The notes: generated by a model not told the origin, from the letters alone. A stretch of 10,660 nt of DNA from Myxococcales bacterium UBA5297 (GCA_002408385.1 DHSB01000183.1:1-10660); one strand, 5' to 3'. Positions 1 to 6,820 are shown, counted from the first letter of the stretch. A program made the numbers and translations.

Positions 1-209
1 GCGGTGGCGAGGCGGCGTGATGCGACCAGGGCGGCGCTGTCGAGTCGACGTGCAAGAGCCTTGTCTCTGGAAGGCTCAAGCGCTCGGGCTGCCGTTCGGC
101 CGATCTTCTTCGGATTCGGGCCCTTGCCCTCAGCGACCGGTGGGATGAAGCGATGGACATCACCCTTCACACCGCGCCAGTCGGCCTCCGGGTATTGCGG
201 GCCGCATGA
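1..209 (-). pseudogene. Possible fragment of an unrecognised gene, cut by the window edge
   Basis: The minus strand is open from position 209 to the left edge, about 69 codons. The translation looks protein-like, with a stretch reading YPEADWRGVKGDVHRFIPP followed by a Lys/Arg/Ala-rich helical part, and I do not recognise the family. There is no start codon in this frame: a TGA lies at 210-212. The neighbouring minus frame, open upstream, reads GVDAILIMRP and would join smoothly to this one if a base or two were lost near 200-205, giving DAILIMRPQYPEADW. A further start with a GGAGAC ribosome-binding sequence lies at 293 but runs only 20 codons to a TAA at 231. The simplest reading is a decayed gene with frameshifts whose 3' end lies outside the window. 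It could also be chance open frame in GC-rich DNA. Confidence 0.3.
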
Positions 210-290
210 TCAGGATGGCATCCACTCCCCTTAGGCTTGGGGAAGAGCTTGCCAAGGGAGAGGCCTTGAGAGTGCTTGTGCTTTGTGTGC

Positions 291-318
291 CATAAAACCT
301 GTCTCCATTGGTTGTTAA
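291..318 (-). promoter_or_regulatory. Candidate sigma-70-like promoter reading leftwards
   Basis: On the minus strand TTAACA (313-318) is followed after 16 bases by TTTATG (291-296), an acceptable but imperfect -35/-10 pair. It sits in the most AT-rich part of the window (about 270-360). Against it, the -10 overlaps the ATG at 291-293 that has the GGAGAC sequence upstream, so the promoter and that start cannot both be used. This is a weak sequence-only call. Confidence 0.15.
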
Positions 319-352
319 TTGGCTGCACTGCACGGGAAGCGAAAAGTCGGGA

Positions 353-1705
353 CTATGTTTGTTGCGCCTCCCACCAATCCCACTTCCAAGCCGCATTCGC
401 CTCCCCATCCCCGGAAGCCTTCCGCCCGTAGACCGTCCCCAGCACCATCCTCCTCCCGTCGCTGCGCAGGCTGATGATTCCCTGGATTGAGCGCTCATAA
501 AGCTGGGCCGAGCTCGCCTTGAACCTCCGCATCTCGGTCGGGTTGAGCTTGCGGAAGCAACACGCCAGCTCGGTCACGAAGATCGCCGGCTTCTCGCATC
601 CGCTCGCCCGCCCGACCGTTCCGAGCAGCTCCGCGCGCGGATGGCCGTGCTTGTCGTTGCCGTCGTCGCCCGCGGAGATCACCGTGGCGTGCGGGCTGAC
701 GAGCTGCATGAACCCCAGGTCGCTCTTCTGACTGCCGTGGTGCGCGGCCTTGTAGACGTGGGCCTGCAGGCGCGCGCCGTGCAGCTCGGCCGCGTCCTTC
801 ATCGACGGCTCGTTCAGATCGCCGGTGAGCAACACCGAATGCGCGCCGTGGCTCAGCTTGAGGACCACCGAGTTGCCGTTGACCGTCTCCGCATAGCTCG
901 AGGTCCCGTACCAGGGATAGCCGAGCTTTCCGCCCTCGGTCGTCGCGTTCGGCCAGAGCACCTCGAGCTTCACCTCGCCGGTGTCGAAGCCGTCGAGCAG
1001 GCCTTGAGTGCGGTCGAGGCGCCGGCACCCGAACCGGCCGGCCGTCTTCGTCTGCCTCCCGTGCGCCTTCATCGCGGCGACCGCGGGCGCCAGGTTGTTG
1101 CTCGCGAAGTCGATGGCGTCGGCCAACCGCTTCATCGTGCTGCTCAGCCTGCTCCGGACGCTCGGCTTCCTCGGGTCGTCGACCAGGCCCACGGCCCGCG
1201 CGCCGCTGCGCTCGAAGGCGCCGGGGAACAGGCCGTTGTGCAGGAAGCGGCGCACGGCGATCTTCGGGTCGTTGAGGACGCGGATGAGCCCGCCGGTGTG
1301 GTCGTCGTCGCTGTGGGTGGCGATGACCGCGTCGAAGTCGATGAAGTTGTCGGGCTTGTCGAGCCGGTACTTGTTGCGGATGAACTGGTGCGCGTCGGCG
1401 CCGAGCCCGCCGTCGATGAGCACGCGCCTATCGTCCGGGGTCTGGATGAGGATCGAGTCGCCCTGGCCGACCGAGAGGAAGTAGAGCTCGAGCATCCGCT
1501 CGCCCTGGCACTTCGACTCCTCGATCCAGCCCTTGCCGCCGCGGTAGCGCACGTAGATGCGCCTCTTGCTGGTCTGCCCCTCGGGGCAGGGCAGCCGCTT
1601 CATCCACTCGCCCAAAAAAACGTTGGCGGCCACCTTCCCGCCCGTCGGCGCCTGGTAGACCGGCACCGTCGCCTCGTTGGCGAAGACGTAGTCCTCGTAA
1701 GCCAT
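353..1705 (-). CDS. ComEC/Rec2-type metallo-beta-lactamase-fold hydrolase with N-terminal SH3-like segment
   Basis: The 450-residue product is a probable soluble metal-dependent hydrolase of the ComEC/Rec2 branch of the metallo-beta-lactamase fold. Residues 5-65 resemble a bacterial SH3-like beta segment ending in GGKGWIEES. The catalytic domain starts with FLSVGQGDSILI (76-87) and LIDGG (96-100). Metal-binding motifs are H131-x-D133-x-D135-H136 in THSDDDHTGG, D296 in LLTGDL, the AHHGS segment at 321-325, and HGHPR at 353-357. I see no signal peptide, membrane helix or competence-channel domain, so it is a stand-alone cytoplasmic version. The ATG at 1705 is chosen because GAGGGAGGGG lies just upstream; an in-frame ATG at 1882 would add 59 low-complexity residues. 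A T7 run on the coding strand (1614-1620) is unusual in such GC-rich DNA. The substrate is unknown. Relatives act on nucleic acids or phosphoesters, so a nuclease or phosphodiesterase role is inference. Confidence 0.85.
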   Translation of the reverse strand: MAYEDYVFANEATVPVYQAPTGGKVAANVFLGEWMKRLPCPEGQTSKRRIYVRYRGGKGWIEESKCQGERMLELYFLSVGQGDSILIQTPDDRRVLIDGGLGADAHQFIRNKYRLDKPDNFIDFDAVIATHSDDDHTGGLIRVLNDPKIAVRRFLHNGLFPGAFERSGARAVGLVDDPRKPSVRSRLSSTMKRLADAIDFASNNLAPAVAAMKAHGRQTKTAGRFGCRRLDRTQGLLDGFDTGEVKLEVLWPNATTEGGKLGYPWYGTSSYAETVNGNSVVLKLSHGAHSVLLTGDLNEPSMKDAAELHGARLQAHVYKAAHHGSQKSDLGFMQLVSPHATVISAGDDGNDKHGHPRAELLGTVGRASGCEKPAIFVTELACCFRKLNPTEMRRFKASSAQLYERSIQGIISLRSDGRRMVLGTVYGRKASGDGEANAAWKWDWWEAQQT

Positions 1706-1819
1706 GGCGCCCCTCCCTCGCCGCTCCGGGTGTGTCTTCAGAGCTGACGTATTGTGGACAGTGCCACCCCGCGTGGAGGTGGGCAAGCGACTACGGGAGA
1801 AGTTGGCTTGATTGCTTCT

Positions 1820-1834
1820 GGCGCCCCGGGCGCC
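1820..1834. promoter_or_regulatory. GC-rich dyad in the divergent intergenic region, possible operator
   Basis: GGCGCCC and GGGCGCC form 7-base perfect inverted arms around a single C. The dyad lies in the 234-base spacer between two genes transcribed away from each other (starts at 1705 and 1940), where a shared regulator site would be expected. No convincing -35/-10 pair was found near it on either strand, and chance GC palindromes are common at this base composition. Confidence 0.2.
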
Positions 1835-1939
1835 GGTGGACTCGCCTTTGTCGGCTTCGATACCTTGCGGGCGCCTCGACACCCGCGCCGCGCGGGGCCG
1901 CGCGAAGCCCGACGCTCACCAAACCAGGGGGAAACCCGC

Positions 1940-2659
1940 ATGCCACGCCCGCCATCGTTCGCTGACCTCGACGCCGCGCTCGCGGCCGTCGGTCCGACGG
2001 CTCGTCAGCGTCCTCCTCGCCGCTCGATCGTGAAGGCGCTCACCGAGGCGCGCCGACTGGTCGCCTCGGTGCTGCCTTCGCGAAGCCGCTTCGCCGCGCT
2101 GCCTGAGTTCGACATGGGCGCGCTCGATCAGCTCCCCGAGCTGATCAGGCGTGTCGAGCAGGCGGAGATCCGTTGGGCAGACCTCAGGCGCCAGCGGAAG
2201 AGCGTCTCGCATATGCAATTGCGCGATGAGGCGGTCTCCCTTCGCTATCGCCTGGTCGCGGCCGCCGGGTTCCTCGAGCGCGAGGGGAAGAAGCCTCTCA
2301 AGGACGGCTTCCACGAGCGTCGTGCCCTGCCGAGCCTCGTGGCCGACTTGCGGGCTCTCGCGGACCTTGTTGACGAACGCGCTGCCGAGTTCTCAGCGGC
2401 CTCCGATCTCCCTGAGCATCCCGCTGAGGCCGCCAGACAGCTCGCTGCCACTCTCGTCCGTGGAAGGTACGACTCGACGGTGTCTCGGGCGCGAGACGAC
2501 CGCAACGCAGCGCTGGTGCTCATGGAGCTCGCGGTCTACGAGGTGCGCTGTGGTCGCCGGTTCCTCTTCCGGCATGAGCCCGAGCTCCTCAAGTGGCAGG
2601 CCGATCCGCCTCCACCCCGCGCCCGGAAGCGGACGGGGAAACGCTCTCAAACCGCCTAA
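1940..2659 (+). CDS. Hypothetical helical protein, paralogue of the convergent gene at 3019-3729
   Basis: The 239-residue product has no recognised domain. It is predicted mostly helical and soluble, with a basic, Pro-rich C-terminal tail (223-239) and no signal peptide or membrane helix. It aligns almost colinearly with the product of 3019-3729. Shared blocks are PEFDMGALDQLP (55-66), RDEA (95-98), a FLER...LKD segment (111-122), ADL (135-137), ARQLA (165-169) and RNAALVLMELAVYEVR (188-203); only about two gap residues are needed. The chosen ATG at 1940 has AGGGGGA about seven bases upstream. An in-frame ATG at 1754 would add 62 residues with no counterpart in the paralogue, which supports the shorter form. 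The stop lies 15 bases before the hairpin array. It is transcribed divergently from the metallo-hydrolase gene, so shared control is possible but unproven. Confidence 0.75.
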   Translation: MPRPPSFADLDAALAAVGPTARQRPPRRSIVKALTEARRLVASVLPSRSRFAALPEFDMGALDQLPELIRRVEQAEIRWADLRRQRKSVSHMQLRDEAVSLRYRLVAAAGFLEREGKKPLKDGFHERRALPSLVADLRALADLVDERAAEFSAASDLPEHPAEAARQLAATLVRGRYDSTVSRARDDRNAALVLMELAVYEVRCGRRFLFRHEPELLKWQADPPPPRARKRTGKRSQTA

Positions 2660-2674
2660 ATGGGCAAAAAAGCC

Positions 2675-2842
2675 ACCGCCGTAGATGTGAAACGCGCTCC
2701 GCGGACCTACGGCGGTACCGCCGTAGCTGTGAAATGCGCCCCGCGGACCTACGGCGGTACCGCCGTAGCTGTGAAATGCGCTCCGCGGACCTACGGCGGT
2801 ACCGCCGTAGATGTGAAATGCGCTCCGCGGATCTACGGCGGT
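2675..2842. repeat. Four perfect-length 42-base tandem units, each a hairpin
   Basis: Four head-to-tail copies start at 2675, 2717, 2759 and 2801. Each begins ACCGCCGTAG and ends with its exact reverse complement CTACGGCGGT, giving a 10-base-pair stem and a 22-base loop that contains CCGCGG. In the fourth copy the stem extends to 12 pairs. Only unit positions 11, 19, 24 and 32 vary, all in the loop; copies 2 and 3 differ at one base. Adjacent arms also create three perfect 20-base palindromes at 2707-2726, 2749-2768 and 2791-2810. The array fills the gap between two convergent paralogous genes. There are no spacers, so it is not a CRISPR. Since 42 is 14 codons, the array is open in several frames, but no gene is convincing there. 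It might act as a two-way transcription barrier, a protein-binding array or a mobile REP-like element. Confidence 0.95.
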
Positions 2843-2964
2843 GGCTTGAACGCGCAAAACGTGAAGCAGATCGCGTTAGAACAGAGGGAGCAAGCTTCAA
2901 TCGAGCCTCCGGGAGGCCCCTCGGGCGCGGGCGGCGCGCCCAAACGGGGGGGGCGAAGACACGA

Positions 2965-2994
2965 AGGGCGCCCATGCATGCGCATGGACGCCCT
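2965..2994 (-). terminator. Hairpin downstream of the 3019-3729 gene, weak terminator candidate
   Basis: AGGGCGCCCATG (2965-2976) pairs with CATGGACGCCCT (2983-2994): eleven pairs with one mismatch and a 6-base loop. It lies 24 bases past the stop of the minus-strand gene. There is no T-run after it on that strand, so it may only slow polymerase or protect the 3' end. A G8 run (2946-2953) lies just beyond it. The rest of the 2843-3018 stretch shows nothing else I can name. Confidence 0.35.
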
Positions 2995-3018
2995 GGGGGT
3001 CACGGAAGAGCGATTCGA

Positions 3019-3729
3019 CTACTTCGGCTCCGGCTCGTCCTTCGCCTTCTTCTTCTTCGGCGGCTCGTAGCGGGTGCAGACGCGGGTGACGAACTCCTTG
3101 TCGTCCGGGCAGGCGAAGCGGACCGCGGCGCGCACCTCGTTGACCGCGTCGTGGAGCATCCAGAAGGCGAGGTTGCGCTTGCGGAAGGTGGCCTTGGATG
3201 CGGAGTTGTCGGCCACGGCGGCGAGCATCGAGGCCAGCTCACGGGCCCGCGCCGGCGTGTTGGCAGGCACGCGGCTGTCAGACGCGGCGAGCTCGGGGTG
3301 GGCCTCGCAGAAAACCGCGGCCCGGTGGAGGTCGGCAGCCCTGTCGTGCAGCGCGCCTGTGTCGCCGATCGCCTCGATGTCCTTCAGCGTCTCCGGATCC
3401 TTGCGGAACAGGAAGCGGGCGGCTTCCTTGACCGAGCCGATGATCGTGTCGGACTCGTCGCGGGCATCCTTGTTCGCAGAGGTCAGCATCAGCCGCAGGG
3501 CCTTCTCGCAGTCGAGGTCGGTCGAGCGCAGGATGCCGGCGATTGGCGGGATGTTGTCGAGGCTGGCGATGTCGAAGGTCGGGACGGTGGCGAGCTTGTC
3601 GTGGCGCTGATTGACGATCGAGAAGACCCGCTCGGCGTCGAAGATGGCTGCTTCCACGTTGCTGGTCGGCTGCTTCTCCGCCAGCGCCGGCGACAGCTTC
3701 GCGCTTTCGGTATCGAAGTCGAAAGCCAT
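3019..3729 (-). CDS. Hypothetical helical protein, paralogue of the gene at 1940-2659
   Basis: The 236-residue product belongs to the same unnamed family as the product of 1940-2659 and runs toward it. Matching blocks are PTFDIASLDNIP (50-61), RDES (90-93), a FLFR...LKD segment (106-117), ADL (132-134), ARELA (162-166) and RNLAFWMLHDAVNEVR (185-200), at a constant offset of five then three residues. It looks helical and soluble; the tail (223-236) is Lys/Glu/Pro-rich. Overall charge is more acidic than in the basic paralogue, so the two may have split roles or may pair with each other. The ATG at 3729 is preceded by GAGGAA at a normal distance. A TTGACT box at 3779-3784 could be a -35, but the -10 at 17 bases is poor. 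Function is unknown. Confidence 0.87.
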   Translation of the reverse strand: MAFDFDTESAKLSPALAEKQPTSNVEAAIFDAERVFSIVNQRHDKLATVPTFDIASLDNIPPIAGILRSTDLDCEKALRLMLTSANKDARDESDTIIGSVKEAARFLFRKDPETLKDIEAIGDTGALHDRAADLHRAAVFCEAHPELAASDSRVPANTPARARELASMLAAVADNSASKATFRKRNLAFWMLHDAVNEVRAAVRFACPDDKEFVTRVCTRYEPPKKKKAKDEPEPK

Positions 3730-3988
3730 GAGGTGATTCCTCGCAATGAATTGGTTGGGATGACCCCTCCGCGAGCGCAGTCAACTTCCCCCAGTAGATG
3801 CGCGCTCCAGCTCGCGAGGTGGCACAAGAGATAGCAAAGGTGCGGGGAGGTTCGTCAATACCCGAAACGCAAAAACGCGCTCAGGACGACGAAGAGCCGG
3901 GTCCGCGGACAGCCAGTTGTTCGCCAGAAGAATCGGTCGATTCACACTCCTCGGCTCGGCTGGAGGCTCTCGAAACGCACTGTGCTCT

Positions 3989-4007
3989 TCTCGCCTTCGA
4001 GGCGAGA
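3989..4007 (-). terminator. Short stem-loop after the flavin reductase gene, weak terminator candidate
   Basis: TCTCGCCT and AGGCGAGA form an 8-base-pair perfect stem with a TCG loop, 22 bases beyond the stop of the minus-strand gene at 4030. No clear T-run follows on the minus strand. The remainder of the 3730-4029 spacer shows no convincing gene; it should hold the promoter of the 3019-3729 gene. Confidence 0.3.
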
Positions 4008-4029
4008 CAGCTTCGGAAGCCTGCCCGGC

Positions 4030-4566
4030 TCACTTCATCTTCGAGGCCAGCTTGATCGTCTCGCCGGCCACCATGAACCAGCCCTTGCCGCGGTGGTGGA
4101 TCGTCCGCGGGTCCTTCCGCGAACGGTCGATCCACGCCTGGACGACCTCGAGGACGAAGAAGTTGTAGGTGGCGACCAGCTTCGTATCGGCGATGCGGCA
4201 CTCGAGGCTGGCGTAGCACTCGTCGACCAGCGGCGCCCCGACCTTCGAGGCGGCGACGGGCGTCAGGCCGAACTTCTCGAACTTGTCGATCGTCCGGCCG
4301 CTCGTGTTGCCGCAGCCGACGACCTGCTTCGCGAGCTCGACGGTCGGGACGTTGAGGACGCACTCCTGACTCTTCTTCAGGAGGCTGAAGGTGAAGTTGC
4401 GGCCGCTGAGGACGCAGCCGATCAGCGGCGGCTCGAACTCCATCATCGTGTGCCAGGACATCGGCATGACGTTGGGCCGGGTCGGGCCGGCGGTGCTGAC
4501 CAGGACGACCGGGCCGGGCTCGAGCAGGCGGTAGACCTGCGACAGGGGAAGGCTCTTCTTCGGCAT
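4030..4566 (-). CDS. Flavin reductase-like FMN-binding split-barrel protein
   Basis: The 178-residue product matches the flavin reductase / DIM6-NTAB family, usually about 170-200 residues. It shows the family N-terminal core: GPVVLVSTAG (18-27), NVMPMSWH (32-39), EPPLIGCVLSGRNFTFSLL (45-63) and ECVLNVPT (68-75), then the CGNTSG...DKFEKFGL segment (85-101) and a LECRI strand (121-125). Such proteins bind FMN as dimers and use NAD(P)H to deliver reduced flavin to a monooxygenase, or act in other flavin redox steps. No partner oxygenase is nearby, so the substrate and partner are unknown. ATG 4566 is chosen because GAGG lies upstream and the alignable fold starts within a few residues. The frame stays open far upstream, through to 6840, but that part is low-complexity antisense to other genes. 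Confidence 0.92.
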   Translation of the reverse strand: MPKKSLPLSQVYRLLEPGPVVLVSTAGPTRPNVMPMSWHTMMEFEPPLIGCVLSGRNFTFSLLKKSQECVLNVPTVELAKQVVGCGNTSGRTIDKFEKFGLTPVAASKVGAPLVDECYASLECRIADTKLVATYNFFVLEVVQAWIDRSRKDPRTIHHRGKGWFMVAGETIKLASKMK

Positions 4567-5145
4567 CGCCAGCCTCGCGGTGGTGGCGCGGTCGGGCGTG
4601 GCCGCGCCGGCCGCATTCTTTCGCGGGCGGACGCGATTGCCGAGAGCGGCCTCGTGTCTCCGATCGTCGACGTCGGTTGATTGACCGGCGGATGGCCGGC
4701 GTAGCGGCGACCGGGAAATGCGGCTCAAGAGGGGTCGAGAAATCTCCCTGAACTGGGCCGATCCCCCGTTCACCCCGAGCGTAGGCCGGGCCTGCGAGGG
4801 CGAAGTCGAAGGGGCCCGTCGACTCCGCTCCCGGCGCTTTACGCGTCGGGAGCTACGCTCAGGGCGAGCGGAACCAAAACGGCGTCGAAGAAGGATTTCT
4901 CGACGGTTCCGCAGTGCTGATCGTTTGCTCTCCGGGCGGCCATCCCGCGGAGAGCTGCGCGACATGGGCCGCGCGCTTCTCGTCGTAACCAAGCGTGCAT
5001 CGCCCTTACGAATCCTTCGCGCGCTCGTTCGGCGGACGGCCGTCGGTATCGCTCGTCGCCTTGTCCGGCAGCCGCCTCCACCGCACGTTTCATCGGGGAC
5101 TGGCCGCGGGTGCCGGTGCGCACAAGGCGAGCGGGGGGAAGGTCG
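4567..5145. other. Gene-free stretch between divergent genes, rich in inverted repeats
   Basis: No convincing gene was found in these 579 bases; open frames here are Arg-rich and lack ribosome-binding sequences. It holds the nested inverted repeat at 4768-4874 and a second stem, GCTCTCCG (4927-4934) with CGGAGAGC (4948-4955), eight perfect pairs around a 13-base loop. It must carry the promoters of the flavin reductase and lipoprotein genes, but I could not pick a good -35/-10 pair for either. Confidence 0.5.
4768..4874. repeat. Nested inverted repeat, resembles a dispersed intergenic palindrome
   Basis: The outer arms are GTTCACCCCGAGCGTAG (4768-4784) and a right arm at 4853-4874 that ends AGCGGAAC. 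They share GAGCGTAG/CTACGCTC exactly, and the 12-base core matches at 11 positions. Inside are GAAGTCGA near 4803 and TCGACTCC near 4819, nearly complementary, and a strong hairpin GCTCCCGGCGC (4827-4837) with GCGTCGGGAGC (4843-4853), eleven pairs including one G-T around a 5-base loop. The mixture of GAAGTCGAAGG and CTCAGGGCGA blocks is of the kind seen as dispersed extragenic palindromes in GC-rich genomes, but only one copy is in this window. Confidence 0.6.
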
Positions 5146-6576
5146 ATGAGACGGAGCATCCTTCTTGCGGTGTTGAGCGCCGCGTTGGTCGTCGGGCTCA
5201 CCGCCACGAGCTGCGGGGGCGGGAGGGGAGGCAACAAGAACCCGATCACCGACCTCGACGCCTCCGGCCGCTTCGACGGCGGGGGCGACGACGGCGGCCT
5301 GCCCGACGGCGGCCGGCCGGACGCGAGCTTCCCGCTGCCGAAGGCCGAGGACTGGACCTTCTACGGCACCGCCAACGGCGGCCCCATCGTCGTCAAGGGC
5401 GTCAGCGCCGACCAGGGCGGCAACCTCTGGGTCGCCGGCGCCGAGGAGGGCTTGTTCCTGCTGCGCCCGGACTCGGACACCTTCGAGCGCTTCACGATGG
5501 ACGACGGCCTGCGCCCCTACGGCTATCCGCGCGCGAACCAGGGGACGATCACCAAGAAGTACCTGAACGTCCTCTCGGTGGCCGGCGGCCCGGCGGGCAC
5601 GGTCTTCGTCGGCTACGCGGGGATGCCGCCGGGTCCGAGCGAGTACGGCTGCGAGGACAACTGGGACGGCCCGAACCCCGACCCGAACATCTACAAGAGC
5701 GGCGACGCCGACAAGGTGACGCTCGCGGGCGACGGCATCCGCGTCGTGCACTACGACATCTCGAGCGGCGAGGGGGTCGTCGCCGGCGAGCCGCGCGGGC
5801 GCGAGAAGGTCTGCGACGTCTACCGCATCCTCTACGACCCGAGGACCTCGAGCCTGTGGTTCGGCGGCAACCACGCCTACGCGTGGGGCGATCCGAGCTA
5901 CGCGGGCAACCCGACCTGCTTCGGACAGCTCGGTTGCTCGGGCGTGATGGAGCACGCGCACCCGCTGCTCAACGGCTACAACCGCGAAGCCGACGCGAGC
6001 CCCTCGGCGTTGACGAACTACTACTACGGCCTCGCCATCGAGCCGTCGGGCGAGCTGTGGATCGGCGGCATGTTCCGCTCCCAGCACTGCGCGAGCGGCA
6101 ACCGCGGCTCCGGGTTCTGGACCTGCGAGTCGCAGGCGCTCAGCCCCTCGGCGCACATCGACTGGTGGCCCGACGCGGTGCAGAGCTACTCGCGCCCGAG
6201 CGGCCGCACCGACGATCTCGTCTCCGACATGGACGTCGGCGCCGACGGCTCGCTCTGGATCAGCTCGTTCACCAACGGCATCGCCCACCGGCTGCCGGGC
6301 GGCGGGGTCGACTTCATTAGCGGCGGCCTGGTCGACCCGCTGCACGCGTATTCGATCGAGGTCGACCCGCTCGACGGCTCGGTCTGGGTCGGCGCGGGGC
6401 AGGGCGGGCTCACGCGCATCAAGGGCGGGCAGTTTATCGCCTACGGCGTCAGCGTCTTCGGCGCGCGATTGGCGCTCGGGCACGTGCCGGACATCCAGGT
6501 CGACACCTCGGGCGGCCGGCGACGCATCCTCGTCGCTTTCCAGGCCGGCGCCATCGGCGTCTATGAGGGCGATTGA
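5146..6576 (+). CDS. Lipoprotein with propeller-like repeats
   Basis: The 476-residue product starts with MRR, a hydrophobic stretch (5-20) and a lipobox ATSC with Cys23 as the probable lipid-bearing residue. A Gly/Asp-rich linker (24-60) follows. The body carries seven similar strand motifs: GNLWVAGAEEGLFLL (92-106), GTVFVGY (151-157), SSLWFGGNHAYAW (235-247), GELWIGGMF (302-310), GSLWISSFTNGIAHRL (368-383), GSVWVGAGQGGLTRI (411-425) and ILVAFQAGAIGVY (461-473). These resemble the ligand-sensor propeller repeats found in two-component regulators, and seven fits a closed seven-blade propeller. No kinase or helix part is present, so it is a stand-alone surface or periplasm-facing protein. Several Cys pairs (169-223, 258-264, 315-327) could form disulfides. 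The ATG at 5146 has GGGGGGAAGG just upstream; an in-frame ATG at 5110 would spoil the signal peptide. Ligand and role are unknown. Confidence 0.9.
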   Translation: MRRSILLAVLSAALVVGLTATSCGGGRGGNKNPITDLDASGRFDGGGDDGGLPDGGRPDASFPLPKAEDWTFYGTANGGPIVVKGVSADQGGNLWVAGAEEGLFLLRPDSDTFERFTMDDGLRPYGYPRANQGTITKKYLNVLSVAGGPAGTVFVGYAGMPPGPSEYGCEDNWDGPNPDPNIYKSGDADKVTLAGDGIRVVHYDISSGEGVVAGEPRGREKVCDVYRILYDPRTSSLWFGGNHAYAWGDPSYAGNPTCFGQLGCSGVMEHAHPLLNGYNREADASPSALTNYYYGLAIEPSGELWIGGMFRSQHCASGNRGSGFWTCESQALSPSAHIDWWPDAVQSYSRPSGRTDDLVSDMDVGADGSLWISSFTNGIAHRLPGGGVDFISGGLVDPLHAYSIEVDPLDGSVWVGAGQGGLTRIKGGQFIAYGVSVFGARLALGHVPDIQVDTSGGRRRILVAFQAGAIGVYEGD

Positions 6577-6820
6577 AGGACCCGACGGCGGAGCGGGGAT
6601 GGACGTCGGAGCGGGGATGGACGGCGGAACTCTAGCTCCGCCATCGACGATGAGGCGAGGAGGTCCAGACCCTCCCCGGTCGATGGACGGCGGAGCTCCA
6701 GCCTTGCCACCGACGACCGGGAAGCGAGGAACTCCAAATCTCCCGCCTGATCCCACGACGACGGAGCTGGAGCTCCATCCTCCAGTCGCTTCAAAGCCTC
6801 TCGGAGTGAGCGGGCGGTGA
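6563..6820 (+). CDS. Doubtful small Gly/Pro-rich reading frame bridging two genes
   Basis: This 85-codon frame starts with an ATG inside the last codons of the lipoprotein gene and ends in a TGA that overlaps the GTG start of the transporter (GTGA). Such overlaps are typical of coupled genes. Against it, the sequence is low-complexity, built from in-frame repeats (a 6-residue unit near the start and a 22-residue unit beginning MDGG twice), and there is no family I recognise. It may be only a repeat-filled spacer that happens to stay open. Confidence 0.2.
   Translation: MRAIEGPDGGAGMDVGAGMDGGTLAPPSTMRRGGPDPPRSMDGGAPALPPTTGKRGTPNLPPDPTTTELELHPPVASKPLGVSGR
6591..6747 (+). repeat. Minisatellite-like direct repeats between lipoprotein and transporter genes
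   Basis: Two 18-base tandem units, GAGCGGGGATGGACGTCG (6591-6608) and the same with one change (6609-6626), run into a diverged pair of 66-base direct repeats at 6616-6681 and 6682-6747. The 66-base copies share GATGGACGGCGGA at their start and blocks such as GCGAGGA and CTCC later. Both unit lengths are multiples of three. Confidence 0.7.

Noticed and set aside
641..1747. Long plus-strand frame opposite the metallo-hydrolase
   Set aside because: It is a Val/Ala/Leu/Arg-rich shadow of a gene with clear catalytic motifs on the other strand.
2675..2842. CRISPR array
   Set aside because: The 42-base units are directly abutted with no unique spacers, and no cas gene is near.
2660..3070. Protein made of 14-residue repeats starting right after the 1940-2659 stop
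   Set aside because: The repeat length is a multiple of three, so several frames on both strands stay open; no ribosome-binding sequence precedes the ATG, and the frame runs into the 3' end of the convergent gene.
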